Part shown: piece after piece, positions 56,492-63,626 of the stretch | Numbering within the stretch: the first letter of the stretch is position 1 | How the letters are laid out: each line of letters starts with the position of its first letter | NCBI RefSeq assembly: GCF_934660935.1 | Contig: NZ_CAKUIH010000002.1 | Coordinates: 143,913 to 207,912 of the forward strand | Direction: 5' to 3' | DNA: 64,000 nucleotides | Origin: an uncultured Parolsenella sp. | Lineage (GTDB): Bacteria > Actinomycetota > Coriobacteriia > Coriobacteriales > Atopobiaceae | The notes under the pieces: model-generated | Database searches by the model: none | Told to the model about the DNA's origin: nothing | What the model saw: the letters and a program-made list of their open reading frames with translations, nothing else | Program-made: the position numbers and the translations under genes

Positions 56492-56605
56492 GTCTGGTCC
56501 TCTCCGCGGCTGCTGGGTGGTTGTCGTGCGTGTGGTTCTGCGCGCGGTGCGAGGCCTGGCGCGCATGCCGTGCGGGTACTCTCCTGCGGGCAGTTACGTG
56601 CTTGC

Positions 56606-56998
56606 CTAGGCCATGTCCTCGAGACGGCCGTGACGCTCGTAGCGGGTGATGCGGGCGGGCGCGTTGTTCTCGTCGACGAAGACGACGTGCGGCGCGTGCT
56701 CGGAGGCCTCCTCCGGGGTCATCTGGCAGTAGCACATGATGATGACCTTATCGCCAACGTTCACGAGGTGGGCGGCGGCACCGTTCAGGCAGATGACGCC
56801 GCTGCCTGCCTCGCCGGCGATGGCGTAGGTCTCGAGGCGGCTGCCGTTGTCGACATCCGCGACCTGAACCTTCTCGTACTCGCGGATGCCGGAGGCGTCC
56901 AGGAGGTCTTGGTCGATGGTGATGGAGCCGACGTAGTCGAGCTCGGCCTGGGTGACCGTGGCGCGGTGAATCTTGCCCTTGAGCATGTTGAGCTGCAT
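56606..56998 (-). CDS. panD: Aspartate 1-decarboxylase (PanD)
   Basis: PanD makes beta-alanine from aspartate for pantothenate and coenzyme A. It is a pyruvoyl enzyme that self-cleaves. The 130 aa product reads MLKGKIHRATVTQAELDYVGSITIDQDLLDASGI; the cleavage pair is Gly24-Ser25, matching E. coli numbering when the first ATG is used, which supports this start. LETYAIAGEAGSGVICLNGAAAHLVNVGDKVIIM completes the active site. The panC gene lies 7 kb away on the same strand, so the pathway genes are split. Confidence 0.95.
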   Translation of the reverse strand: MQLNMLKGKIHRATVTQAELDYVGSITIDQDLLDASGIREYEKVQVADVDNGSRLETYAIAGEAGSGVICLNGAAAHLVNVGDKVIIMCYCQMTPEEASEHAPHVVFVDENNAPARITRYERHGRLEDMA

Positions 56999-57186
56999 TG
57001 TTCTCGCTCTCTTTAGCGCTTTGCGCGCGATGTCGCGCGTCTAACGGATATACGGTACACCTCAAGGGACTCCGACGCGAGATGCCACGCCCGAAGCCCA
57101 TCGTAATTGCGCGACGCGAGCGGTGCCTGCGACGCTCGCGACACCCGTGGCATCCGTGATGGGCGCGATGCGCACGGTGCCCGCGA

Positions 57187-57225
57187 CGAAAAAGAGCCCC
57201 GCCGGCGCGAACCGACGGGACTCTT
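57187..57225 (-). terminator. Intrinsic terminator of the pdxST transcript
   Basis: Read on the minus strand, AAGAGTCCCGTCGG pairs with CCGGCGGGGCTCTT over 14 bp (two G-U wobbles) around a 6-nt loop, followed by TTTTTCG. Confidence 0.8.
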
Positions 57226-57318
57226 CCTGGTTGGCCATCACGCGGCCGATGGTGCGGGGATCTGGCTAAGCCGCCAGGGCAGCCACGTCAGTGACGTCCC
57301 CGGCGGGGTCGCCTTAAG

Positions 57319-57357
57319 AGCGGGGCCGTCGCCAACCGGTTTGGCGACGGCCCCGCT
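57319..57357. repeat. Perfect 17-bp inverted repeat
   Basis: AGCGGGGCCGTCGCCAA (57319-57335) and its exact inverse (57341-57357) flank a 5-nt loop. It is the strongest hairpin in the panD-pdxT gap and has no T-run on either side. Confidence 0.8.
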
Positions 57358-57506
57358 GAGCCATGGCTTGGTCGCGGGCGATTGGAGATGGGCCCTGCAA
57401 GACTATCCAACCGGAGCGACCGGAGTTTATTTGGTTGTGCGGCGTTGCCGCGAGGGCGGTGCAGTCGACCCACCCGCCAGCCGCCTGCGTGAAATGCGGC
57501 GCGGTA

Positions 57507-57539
57507 GGGCGCAGAGACGCTCAGATCGCCTCTGCGCCC
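57507..57539. repeat. 10-bp stem-loop downstream of pdxT
   Basis: GGGCGCAGAG (57507-57516) pairs perfectly with CTCTGCGCCC (57530-57539) over a 13-nt loop, 46 nt past the pdxT stop on the minus strand. Confidence 0.65.
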
Positions 57540-57584
57540 GGAGTGGTTCCAAATGGGACGGCATTAACGCTCGAGGATGCCACG

Positions 57585-58157
57585 CTAGAGCGATAGGAAC
57601 AGCTCGTGGATGCGCGTGTCCTTGTCCAGCTCGGGGTGGAAGGCGAGGGCGAGCTGGTTGCCCTGGCGCGCGGCGACAATGCGGCCATCGACGGTCGCGA
57701 GCACCTCGGCGGTCTCACCCGCGGAGACGATCCTCGGCGCGCGGATGAACGTCATCGGGACCTCACAGATGCCCTCGAGCTCCGCGTTCGCATGGAAGCT
57801 CCCGAGCTGCCTGCCGTAGGCGTTGCGCTCGACCTCGACGTCCATCGTGGCGAGGCGCGGCGTGCCCTTGTCGTCGTGTGCCGCGAGCGTCTTGGCCAGG
57901 AGGATCATGCCCGCGCAGGTGCCCAGCGTTGGCATGCCCTCCTCGATGCGCCTGCGGAGCGGCTCGAGCATGCCGAGTTCGTCCAGGAGCTTGCCCTGCG
58001 TGGTCGACTCGCCGCCGGGGAGGATGAGGCGGTCGAAGGGCCGCTCGAGGTCAGACGCCTGCCTGAGCTCGATCCAGTTCGCTCCGAGGCGGTCGAGCAT
58101 CTGCTCGTGCTCGGCGAAGGCGCCCTGGACTGCGAGGATTGCGGTCGTGCACGCCAT
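57585..58157 (-). CDS. pdxT: PdxT, glutaminase subunit of PLP synthase
   Basis: PdxT releases ammonia from glutamine and channels it to PdxS for pyridoxal 5'-phosphate synthesis. The product is 190 aa. ILAVQGAFAEHEQML is the N-terminus, LILPGGESTTQGKLLDELGM the oxyanion region, LGTCAGMILLAK has the catalytic Cys, and LALAFHPELDKDTRIHE has the His-Glu pair. The ATG overlaps the pdxS stop by one base, so the two subunits are made in stoichiometric coupling. Confidence 0.96.
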   Translation of the reverse strand: MACTTAILAVQGAFAEHEQMLDRLGANWIELRQASDLERPFDRLILPGGESTTQGKLLDELGMLEPLRRRIEEGMPTLGTCAGMILLAKTLAAHDDKGTPRLATMDVEVERNAYGRQLGSFHANAELEGICEVPMTFIRAPRIVSAGETAEVLATVDGRIVAARQGNQLALAFHPELDKDTRIHELFLSL

Positions 58158-59041
58158 TAGCGGCCACGCTCTTCCATGATGGTGTCGATCTCGTCGGCGT
58201 TGATGCCCACCATGGCCTCGCCGAGGTTCTCGGAGAGCTGGGCGATGAGCTTGGCGTCCTGGTAGTTTGCGACGGCCTTGACGATGGCGTCGGCGCGCTT
58301 GGCCGGGTCGCCGCTCTTGAAGATGCCGGAGCCCACGAAGACGCCCTCGGCGCCGAGCTGCATCATGAGCGCGGCGTCGGCGGGGGTGGCCACGCCGCCG
58401 GCGGCGAAGTTCACGACGGGGAGCTTGCCGGTCTCGTGGACCTCGCGCAGGAGGCTAACGGGGACGCTGAGCTGCTTGGCGGCCTCGAAGAGCTCGTCGT
58501 CGCGCAGGGCGACGGTGTCGCGGATCTGCTTCTGGATCTTGCGCATGTGGCGCACGGCCTGGACGACGTCGCCGGTGCCCGGCTCGCCCTTGGTGCGAAT
58601 CATCGTGGCACCCTCCGCGATGCGGCGAAGAGCCTCGCCGAGGTCGCGGGCGCCGCAGACGAACGGCACGTCGAAGGCGGTCTTGTCGATGTGGTAGGTG
58701 TCATCGGCGGGGGTGAGGACCTCGGACTCGTCGATGTAGTCGATCTCGATGGCCTGGAGGATCTGCGCCTCGACGATGTGGCCGATGCGGCACTTGGCCA
58801 TGACGGGGATGGAGACGGCCTCCTGGATGCCGCGGATCATGGCCGGGTCGCTCATGCGGCTGACGCCGCCGGCGGCGCGGATGTCGGCCGGGATGCGCTC
58901 GAGGGCCATGACGGCGCAGGCGCCGGCCTCCTCGGCAATGCGCGCCTGCTCGGGCGTGGTGACGTCCATGATGACGCCGCTCTTGAGCATCTGGGCGAGC
59001 TGGCGGTTGAGGGCTACGCGGTCCTGGGTCTCGTTCTCCAT
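58157..59041 (-). CDS. pdxS: PdxS, PLP synthase (deoxyxylulose-5-phosphate-independent)
   Basis: PdxS condenses ribose-5-phosphate, glyceraldehyde-3-phosphate and ammonia into PLP; it is a TIM barrel forming dodecamers. The 294 aa product has LKSGVIMDVTTPEQARIAEEAGACAVMALERIPADIRAAGGVSRMSDP, VSIPVMAKCRIGHIVEAQIL (active-site Lys), MIRTKGEPGTGDVV (second Lys) and NFAAGGVATPADAALMMQLGAEGVFVGSGIFKSGDP. AAGGAGA precedes the ATG. An 8-bp hairpin lies in its leader and divergent pdxR next to it. Confidence 0.97.
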   Translation of the reverse strand: MENETQDRVALNRQLAQMLKSGVIMDVTTPEQARIAEEAGACAVMALERIPADIRAAGGVSRMSDPAMIRGIQEAVSIPVMAKCRIGHIVEAQILQAIEIDYIDESEVLTPADDTYHIDKTAFDVPFVCGARDLGEALRRIAEGATMIRTKGEPGTGDVVQAVRHMRKIQKQIRDTVALRDDELFEAAKQLSVPVSLLREVHETGKLPVVNFAAGGVATPADAALMMQLGAEGVFVGSGIFKSGDPAKRADAIVKAVANYQDAKLIAQLSENLGEAMVGINADEIDTIMEERGR

Positions 59042-59073
59042 GTTGGTCTCCTTCGTTGCTTGCTTTGGGTCGC

Positions 59074-59096
59074 GGTGGCTGGTTTGCGCAGCCACC
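59074..59096 (-). promoter_or_regulatory. Leader hairpin of pdxS
   Basis: GGTGGCTG (59074-59081) and CAGCCACC (59089-59096) pair perfectly, 7-nt loop, about 33 nt upstream of the pdxS start. Confidence 0.5.
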
Positions 59097-59166
59097 GATG
59101 ACTTTCGAGGACAAAGGCTACGCTGGAACTGGCCTTGGCAAAATATCCAAACTGAGAGAAACTTAG

Positions 59167-59212
59167 AAGGTCAGAGTAAGGTCAGATGCGGGGGAGCGAT
59201 AAGGCCAGATGC
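59167..59212 (+). promoter_or_regulatory. Three direct repeats AAGG(T/C)CAGA at the pdxR start
   Basis: AAGGTCAGA at 59167-59175 and 59178-59186 are 11 bp apart (one helical turn); AAGGCCAGATGC at 59201-59212 covers the pdxR start codon. Direct repeats are the typical operator form for MocR/PdxR regulators, so these are candidate PdxR sites between pdxR and pdxS. Confidence 0.65.
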
Positions 59213-60591
59213 TTGACTACGATCTTGGCTTGCGTGGTGACGAGAGCCTCTATGACTATCTCTACCAGCGGATTCGCGATGACATCGCATCTGGCGAGCT
59301 TCGCGAGGGCGCGCGCCTGCCGTCGAAGCGCGCGTTGGCGGAGCATCTTGGGGTGAGCGTCGTGACCGTGGAGGGCGCGTATCGCCAGCTGGTCGTCGAG
59401 GGGTACGTCGAGTCGCGGCCGCGTAGCGGCTACTTCGTGTGCGACCTGCGGGGATCTGTGGCGCCGGCTCTCGGCGCGCGTGCGGGGGTGATGGCCGGCG
59501 AAGCGCCGCGGATGCCGGGACGCGACGAGGAGTCGCGCTCGGTTGACTTCGCTCTTGGGGCGCGCGGCGCGGAGCAGGATGCGGCGAGCCTCTGGACCCG
59601 CGCGCTTCGCCAGGCGCTTGCCTCCGAGTCAGAGGCCGAGCTCTTCGCCCCGGCTCCCGCGAAGGGGACGCCCCGTCTGCGGGAGGCAATCGCGTCCCAC
59701 CTGCGCCAGACGAGGGGAATGGTGGTCGACCCGGAGAACGTTGTGGTTGGAGCGGGCGCGCAGATTCTCGACTCGTGCATCGTGCAGCTTCTTGGTCGCG
59801 AGCGCGCCTATGGTGTCGAGGATCCCGGTTATCCTCGCCTGATGCGGCTTTATGCGGCGAACGGCGTCGAGGTGAGGCATGTCCCCATTGACGAGGCGGG
59901 CGTTCGCGTTGACGCTCTGGCGGCGAGCGATGTTGGCGTGATGCACGTCATGCCGTCGCACCAGTTCCCGACGGGGTGCGTGACGAGCATCGGTAGGCGC
60001 TATGAGCTGCTGGGATGGGCCGCGGATTCGTCGGCGGGGGAGCGCTGGATTATCGAGGACGACTATGACTGCGAGTTCAGGCTCGCGGGGCGGCCCGTTC
60101 CCGCGCTCGCGAGCGTCGACGCGATGGGGCGCGTGATCTACACGAACACGTTCTCGAAGAGCCTTGGCTCGGCGCTGCGTCTCGCTTATATGGTGCTTCC
60201 CGATAGCCTGATGGAACGGTACACCTCTGAACTCGGGTTTTACTCGTCGACGGTGAGCACGGTCGATCAGGTGACGCTGGCGCGAATCCTGGAAGACGGC
60301 AGCTACGAGCGGCATGTCGCCCGCGTGCGCAAGCGCGCCCGCGACGTGCGCGATCGTCTCCGCGAGATGGTTGCCGCGGGCGCCTTTGGCCCTGGCGCTC
60401 GCCTCGAGCACGCCGATGCCGGCTTGCACTGCGTCCTCGCTGTCCCCGTGGATTCGCATTCGTATGCTACGGATGACTCGCTCGACACCCTCCACGAGCA
60501 CGGCTTTTCCGCCCAGCCGATCAAGGCCTTCACCTTCCTGCCTCAGGAGGGCCCACGCGATATGGAACGCCTCCTCGTTAGCTACTGCTAG
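59209..60591 (+). CDS. pdxR: PdxR-like MocR/GntR regulator
   Basis: This is a GntR wHTH domain fused to an aminotransferase-I-like PLP-binding domain, 460 aa. LYDYLYQRIRDDIASGELREGARLPSKRALAEHLGVSVVTVEGAYRQLVVEGYVESRPRSGYFV is the HTH. A linker to about 105 follows. The aminotransferase-like part has VVGAGAQILDSCIVQLLG, EDPGYPRLMRLYAANGVEV, HQFPTGCVTS, EDDYDCEFRL and the PLP-Lys motif TNTFSKSLGSALRLAYMV. Divergent placement from pdxST marks it as their PLP-sensing activator. It ends before a tandem repeat and a terminator. Confidence 0.92.
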   Translation: MLDYDLGLRGDESLYDYLYQRIRDDIASGELREGARLPSKRALAEHLGVSVVTVEGAYRQLVVEGYVESRPRSGYFVCDLRGSVAPALGARAGVMAGEAPRMPGRDEESRSVDFALGARGAEQDAASLWTRALRQALASESEAELFAPAPAKGTPRLREAIASHLRQTRGMVVDPENVVVGAGAQILDSCIVQLLGRERAYGVEDPGYPRLMRLYAANGVEVRHVPIDEAGVRVDALAASDVGVMHVMPSHQFPTGCVTSIGRRYELLGWAADSSAGERWIIEDDYDCEFRLAGRPVPALASVDAMGRVIYTNTFSKSLGSALRLAYMVLPDSLMERYTSELGFYSSTVSTVDQVTLARILEDGSYERHVARVRKRARDVRDRLREMVAAGAFGPGARLEHADAGLHCVLAVPVDSHSYATDDSLDTLHEHGFSAQPIKAFTFLPQEGPRDMERLLVSYC

Positions 60592-60594
60592 CCG

Positions 60595-60662
60595 GTTGTG
60601 ACGACTTTCTCTAAGGCGGAAGCCATCAGTTGTGACGACTTTTTCGAAGGCGGAAGGCATCA
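60595..60662 (+). repeat. Two-copy 34-bp tandem repeat after pdxR
   Basis: GTTGTGACGACTTT..GGCGGAAG..ATCA occurs twice in tandem (60595-60628, 60629-60662) with 31 of 34 positions identical. It lies between the pdxR stop and the terminator. Confidence 0.8.
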
Positions 60663-60668
60663 ATGGCG

Positions 60669-60702
60669 AGAGTGGGTGCCCGATAAATCGGGCACCCACT
60701 CT
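60669..60702 (+). terminator. Terminator of pdxR
   Basis: AGAGTGGGTGCCCG (60669-60682) and CGGGCACCCACTCT (60689-60702) form a perfect 14-bp stem with a 6-nt loop, followed by TCATTTGCC. The T-tract is short. Confidence 0.7.
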
Positions 60703-60721
60703 TCATTTGCCTGCTCAATTG

Positions 60722-60779
60722 TATTTGACGCTCTTTGGCGTGAAGCGGCTGTCAAATAGAACCGAAATTGAGCGTCAAA
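60722..60779. repeat. Inverted repeats in the AT-rich intergenic region
   Basis: TTTGACGCTC (60724-60733) and GAGCGTCAAA (60770-60779) are exact inverses; TATTTGAC (60722-60729) also pairs with GTCAAATA (60751-60758). These compete as alternative stems. Confidence 0.55.
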
Positions 60780-60804
60780 CATCGCTTTCGGATCGCCAGA
60801 TTTA

Positions 60805-60946
60805 AACTCACCCGAGAAGTATGGACCTGATTTAGGTTTCGTCGAGTAGACGAGGTTTTTGAATCGTAAAATCCCAGGTCACAGGAGCTTATAAGTCGGG
60901 TCTACTCAGGGATTTGTGTTTTAGGTCCATACTTCTCGGGCGAGTT
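60805..60946. mobile_element. MITE-like element with 24-bp terminal inverted repeats
   Basis: AACTCACCCGAGAAGT..GGACCT (60805-60828) and its inverse at 60923-60946 match at 23 of 24 positions and enclose 94 bp with no open frame. Inner inverted repeats, GAGTAGAC/GTCTACTC (60844/60900) and AAATCCC/GGGATTT (60869/60909), nest inside the outer pair, so the whole 142 bp can fold as one long hairpin. No transposase and no clear target duplication were seen. 60947-61298 then contain no gene. Confidence 0.6.
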
Positions 60947-61298
60947 GTTATTTGAGACCGATCAGGCTGTTCTTTAGGACGGCCGGGGTGTATTTTGGGT
61001 CGTCCAAGTTGCTCTTGAGGTCGCCCAGACCACTTATGGGGTCGCTCGAGCTTTTCGGGTAATTAATTTGCTCCTTGTTTTGCCCGTTCCGTCCACCTTG
61101 ACCATATACTGCTTAGCGCTTTCGTTTTGCGATTCCAGCTCGCGACCTCGTTGTTGGCGGCTGCATTGTTAACGAATCTACCTGCACTCTGCCGTTCATG
61201 CGCCGTATTTCTTCCATTCGTCGAACTGACAGGACTTTGGCTTCAGATTCTTGTAGTCCCTCGCTACCGTCTCTCTACCTACTAACACTGGAGTGATG

Positions 61299-62357
61299 AT
61301 GGAAGAGACGCTTTGCGGTGTAACCGCTTTCAAGTTGCATAGAGTCCCACCGCAGGTAATCGGCTTATGCCCACCTTTGCCCGGAGTTTCTGGCGACCAT
61401 AACCGGCGTGAGTTTTTATCTCATCCAGTGGTGAACGAAATCCTTGGGACACCCCTGCATAGGTTGGTGACGGCGCGTTGTGATCTTTCCTCGCGTAAAC
61501 ACTTTCGCGACCATCTCTGGACTGCCGAGCTCCCGCTCGGGTCAATTCACGAGCACATTCTGGGAATCAACGTCACCTCTCCGGCAATGACTCTGCTTAC
61601 GCTCGCTACGTCTATTCCGTTTCCGCAGCTAATCATGGCGATATACGAGGTGTGTGGCGGCTTCTCCATCTTTAAGCCAACCCCCTCTCTTGAGGAATTG
61701 CTCCAGCGTCATTGGGGAGACTGCTCTACGGAATGTGCCGGCTGGAAACGGGTTACTTCAACAAAGGGGAAGCAGACGAGTCTCTGGATGCGTCCGCCAC
61801 TTGTTGAGCTTGAAGAAATGCGCCGTTTCGCAAAGTCAGTTCAAGGCCGTAGGGGAGCGGCTGTGCTCGAAAGGGCGACGGAGCTGGTTACCGGTCCATG
61901 CGACTCGCCGTTCGAGGTGCAGGCGAGCCTGCTGCTCGGGCTTCCGCGGAGGTTCGGCGGGATGGGCTTCACGGACATCGAGAACAACAAGGTGATTCAT
62001 CTATCAAGCGACGCTCGGGCGCTGTACGGCAAGAGCACGTGCCGTGCGGACATCTATCTCGAGGGGAATAGCGTGGCGGGGCCGGTTGACATCGAGTGTC
62101 AGGGAGCCATGGTGCACGATTCCGGTGAGTCTGCCATCTCTGACTCGCGACGCACCGCGGCGCTGCAAAGCATGGGAATCGACGTCGTCCCGGTCACGTT
62201 TGACCAGATCAGCGACCCACGCAGTTTCGGCGCGTTGGCCGCTCTTGTGGCGAAACGCTCCGGGCGCAAGTTGGCCCCAAAGACAGAGGGCCTTCAGCGT
62301 CGAGAGCTCGACCTTAGGCGTAACGTGCTAATCGACTGGGGTACGCTTGGGGAATAG
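61299..62357 (+). CDS. AbiEi/DUF559-like protein with nuclease-fold C-terminus
   Basis: This is a 352 aa protein without signal peptide. The first half (LCGVTAFKLHRVPPQVIGLCPPLP, and ELPLGSIHEHILGINVTSPAMTLLTLA) resembles AbiEi-type antitoxin/transcriptional regulators with the 'I.VTSPA.TLldLA' motif. The second half (SPFEVQASLLLGLPRRFGGMGF, CRADIYLEGNSVAGPVDIECQG, SDSRRTAALQSMGIDVVPVTFDQI) resembles Vsr/PD-(D/E)XK nucleases with E, D and ExQ residues in order. The gene is less GC-rich than its neighbours and flanked by repeats, which suggests transfer. Its partner toxin is not seen. Function is inferred weakly. Confidence 0.5.
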   Translation: MEETLCGVTAFKLHRVPPQVIGLCPPLPGVSGDHNRREFLSHPVVNEILGTPLHRLVTARCDLSSRKHFRDHLWTAELPLGSIHEHILGINVTSPAMTLLTLATSIPFPQLIMAIYEVCGGFSIFKPTPSLEELLQRHWGDCSTECAGWKRVTSTKGKQTSLWMRPPLVELEEMRRFAKSVQGRRGAAVLERATELVTGPCDSPFEVQASLLLGLPRRFGGMGFTDIENNKVIHLSSDARALYGKSTCRADIYLEGNSVAGPVDIECQGAMVHDSGESAISDSRRTAALQSMGIDVVPVTFDQISDPRSFGALAALVAKRSGRKLAPKTEGLQRRELDLRRNVLIDWGTLGE

Positions 62358-62408
62358 AAAGCGGGGCGCCGCGTCAGCGGAACCGCGAATTCGCCGGCGA
62401 TAATAGAA

Positions 62409-62440
62409 ATCGCGCCTGCCCTATGAGGGGTAGGCGCGAT
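62409..62440. terminator. Bidirectional terminator between convergent genes
   Basis: ATCGCGCCTGCCC (62409-62421) pairs with GGGTAGGCGCGAT (62428-62440), one wobble in 13 bp, loop TATGAG. A T-rich run follows on the minus strand (ATTTCTATT). Confidence 0.7.
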
Positions 62441-62474
62441 GTCGTATTGCGGCATGTAAATGCGCGCGGCTCGT

Positions 62475-63626
62475 TCACGCTAGTGGCCCGGCTTCGGCCG
62501 CGCGGCGGCGCACGATGTCGACCAGCTGCTCGGTCAGGAGTTGGTAGGCCTGGCGGTCGCGCCCCTCGAGGCAGGCGAGGTGGGCGTCGATCGTGGTGTG
62601 GTCGCCGCGAACGGCGGGGCCGGTGAGAGATGCCTCGACGCCATCCTTCGCGATGTGCTCGGCGTTGCCGAGGAACAGGGGAGCCAGCGCGGCCTCTGCC
62701 TCGGCGCGGTCAAACCCGCAGCGCACGAGCTCGCCGGCGGCCATGTCATACAGCCCCACCACGAGGTTCGACGCCATGACGGCGGCGGCGTGGTAGCGGG
62801 TCTTCGCACCCGCGGCGACGCGCGTCACCTGGTTGCCGCGCGCGCGGAGGAGGCCGGCCATGAGATCCACGGCCCAGTCGTCCCCCTCGAGCGTGAAGCT
62901 CGCGCGGCCTAGCTCGCGCCAGCAGTGGAACCTGCTGCTCACGGCATAGAGCGGATGCGCGGAACAAACGTGGGCGCCAAGCTCGCGGGCACCTGCGAAG
63001 ACACTGGAGGAGAGCGCGCCGGAGCAATGCACGACAAGCTTGTCTCGAAGGCTGACCTCGCCGGCGTGGGCGGCCCGCGCGAGCTCGTCCCATACGTCTG
63101 CGATCGTGGTGTCCGGCGTGGTCACGAGCAGCAGGTTCGCGGCGCGCACGGCCTCGATGGGGGAGGCAAACACGCTGCCCCCGGCAAACTCGACGGCCTC
63201 GCGTGCGTGGGCCTCGTCGCGCGAGTAAAACCCAGCCACGTCTACCGCGGCGCTCTCGCCGAGGTAACGCCCGAGCGAACAGCCAACTTTGCCAGCGCCC
63301 ACAACGGCCACACGCAGCCGGCCAGGCCCGGCGCACACGCGCGGCGGAACCGGAGCGCCCCCTGCCGCGGCGCGAGCGGCGTGCCTCGGTGCGGGAATAC
63401 GCTCGGGAGCTGCGGCGATGGCGTCGCCCCAGGCATCCACGGCGGGTACGAGAGGCGCCGCCGCGCCAGCGGCACCCGCCGCGCCACCAGCGGGCGCCGC
63501 CGCGCTAGCAGCAGGCACCGTCGCACCAGTCGCGCCAGCCGCCGCAGGCGAAGGTGCCGGCGCACCAGCACCGGCACCCTCGTCAACGTGTCCGCGGCGC
63601 GTCTTCTGTTCGAGCCAAGCGGCCAC
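62475..63626 (-). CDS. Rossmann-like/DUF2520 domain protein, pantoate-cluster type
   Basis: This 383 aa protein combines a Rossmann NAD(P) domain and a DUF2520 domain, often encoded by panB/panC. The GTG at 63626 overlaps the panC stop by 1 nt. Residues 15-100 are a strikingly Ala/Gly/Pro-rich, low-complexity segment. From about 103 the fold starts: RLRVAVVGAGKVGCSLGRYLG, LLLVTTPDTTIADVWDELARAA, LVVHCSGALSSSV, SAHPLYAVSS. DUF2520 follows with AGAKTRYHAAAVMASNLVVGLYDMAAGELVRCGFD and LTGPAVRGDHTTIDAHL. Some relatives act as ketopantoate reductase substitutes, which would fit this site; this is unproven. The true start could be further in. Confidence 0.75.
   Translation of the reverse strand: MAAWLEQKTRRGHVDEGAGAGAPAPSPAAAGATGATVPAASAAAPAGGAAGAAGAAAPLVPAVDAWGDAIAAAPERIPAPRHAARAAAGGAPVPPRVCAGPGRLRVAVVGAGKVGCSLGRYLGESAAVDVAGFYSRDEAHAREAVEFAGGSVFASPIEAVRAANLLLVTTPDTTIADVWDELARAAHAGEVSLRDKLVVHCSGALSSSVFAGARELGAHVCSAHPLYAVSSRFHCWRELGRASFTLEGDDWAVDLMAGLLRARGNQVTRVAAGAKTRYHAAAVMASNLVVGLYDMAAGELVRCGFDRAEAEAALAPLFLGNAEHIAKDGVEASLTGPAVRGDHTTIDAHLACLEGRDRQAYQLLTEQLVDIVRRRAAEAGPLA

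Larger units (their letters stand above)
56999..57584. other. 586-bp intergenic region with multiple strong hairpins
   Basis: No convincing gene occurs between panD and pdxT. The region holds a terminator at 57187-57225 for the pdxST transcript, a 13-bp palindrome ACGTCA-g-TGACGT (57284-57296), a perfect 17-bp stem (57319-57357), and a 10-bp stem (57507-57539). A structured RNA downstream of pdxT or leader for panD is possible; I could not match it to a known RNA family. Confidence 0.5.

Noticed and set aside
57107..57748. A plus-strand open frame across the panD-pdxT gap
   Set aside because: It runs through strong hairpins and into pdxT on the opposite strand, has biased Arg/Ala/Gly composition, no ribosome site and no recognisable motif.
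60947..61298. A second MITE or remnant IS from the GGTCG-rich repeats near 61.0 kb
   Set aside because: The GGTCG(T/C)CC units are short and irregular, with no terminal inverted repeats and no transposase remnant.
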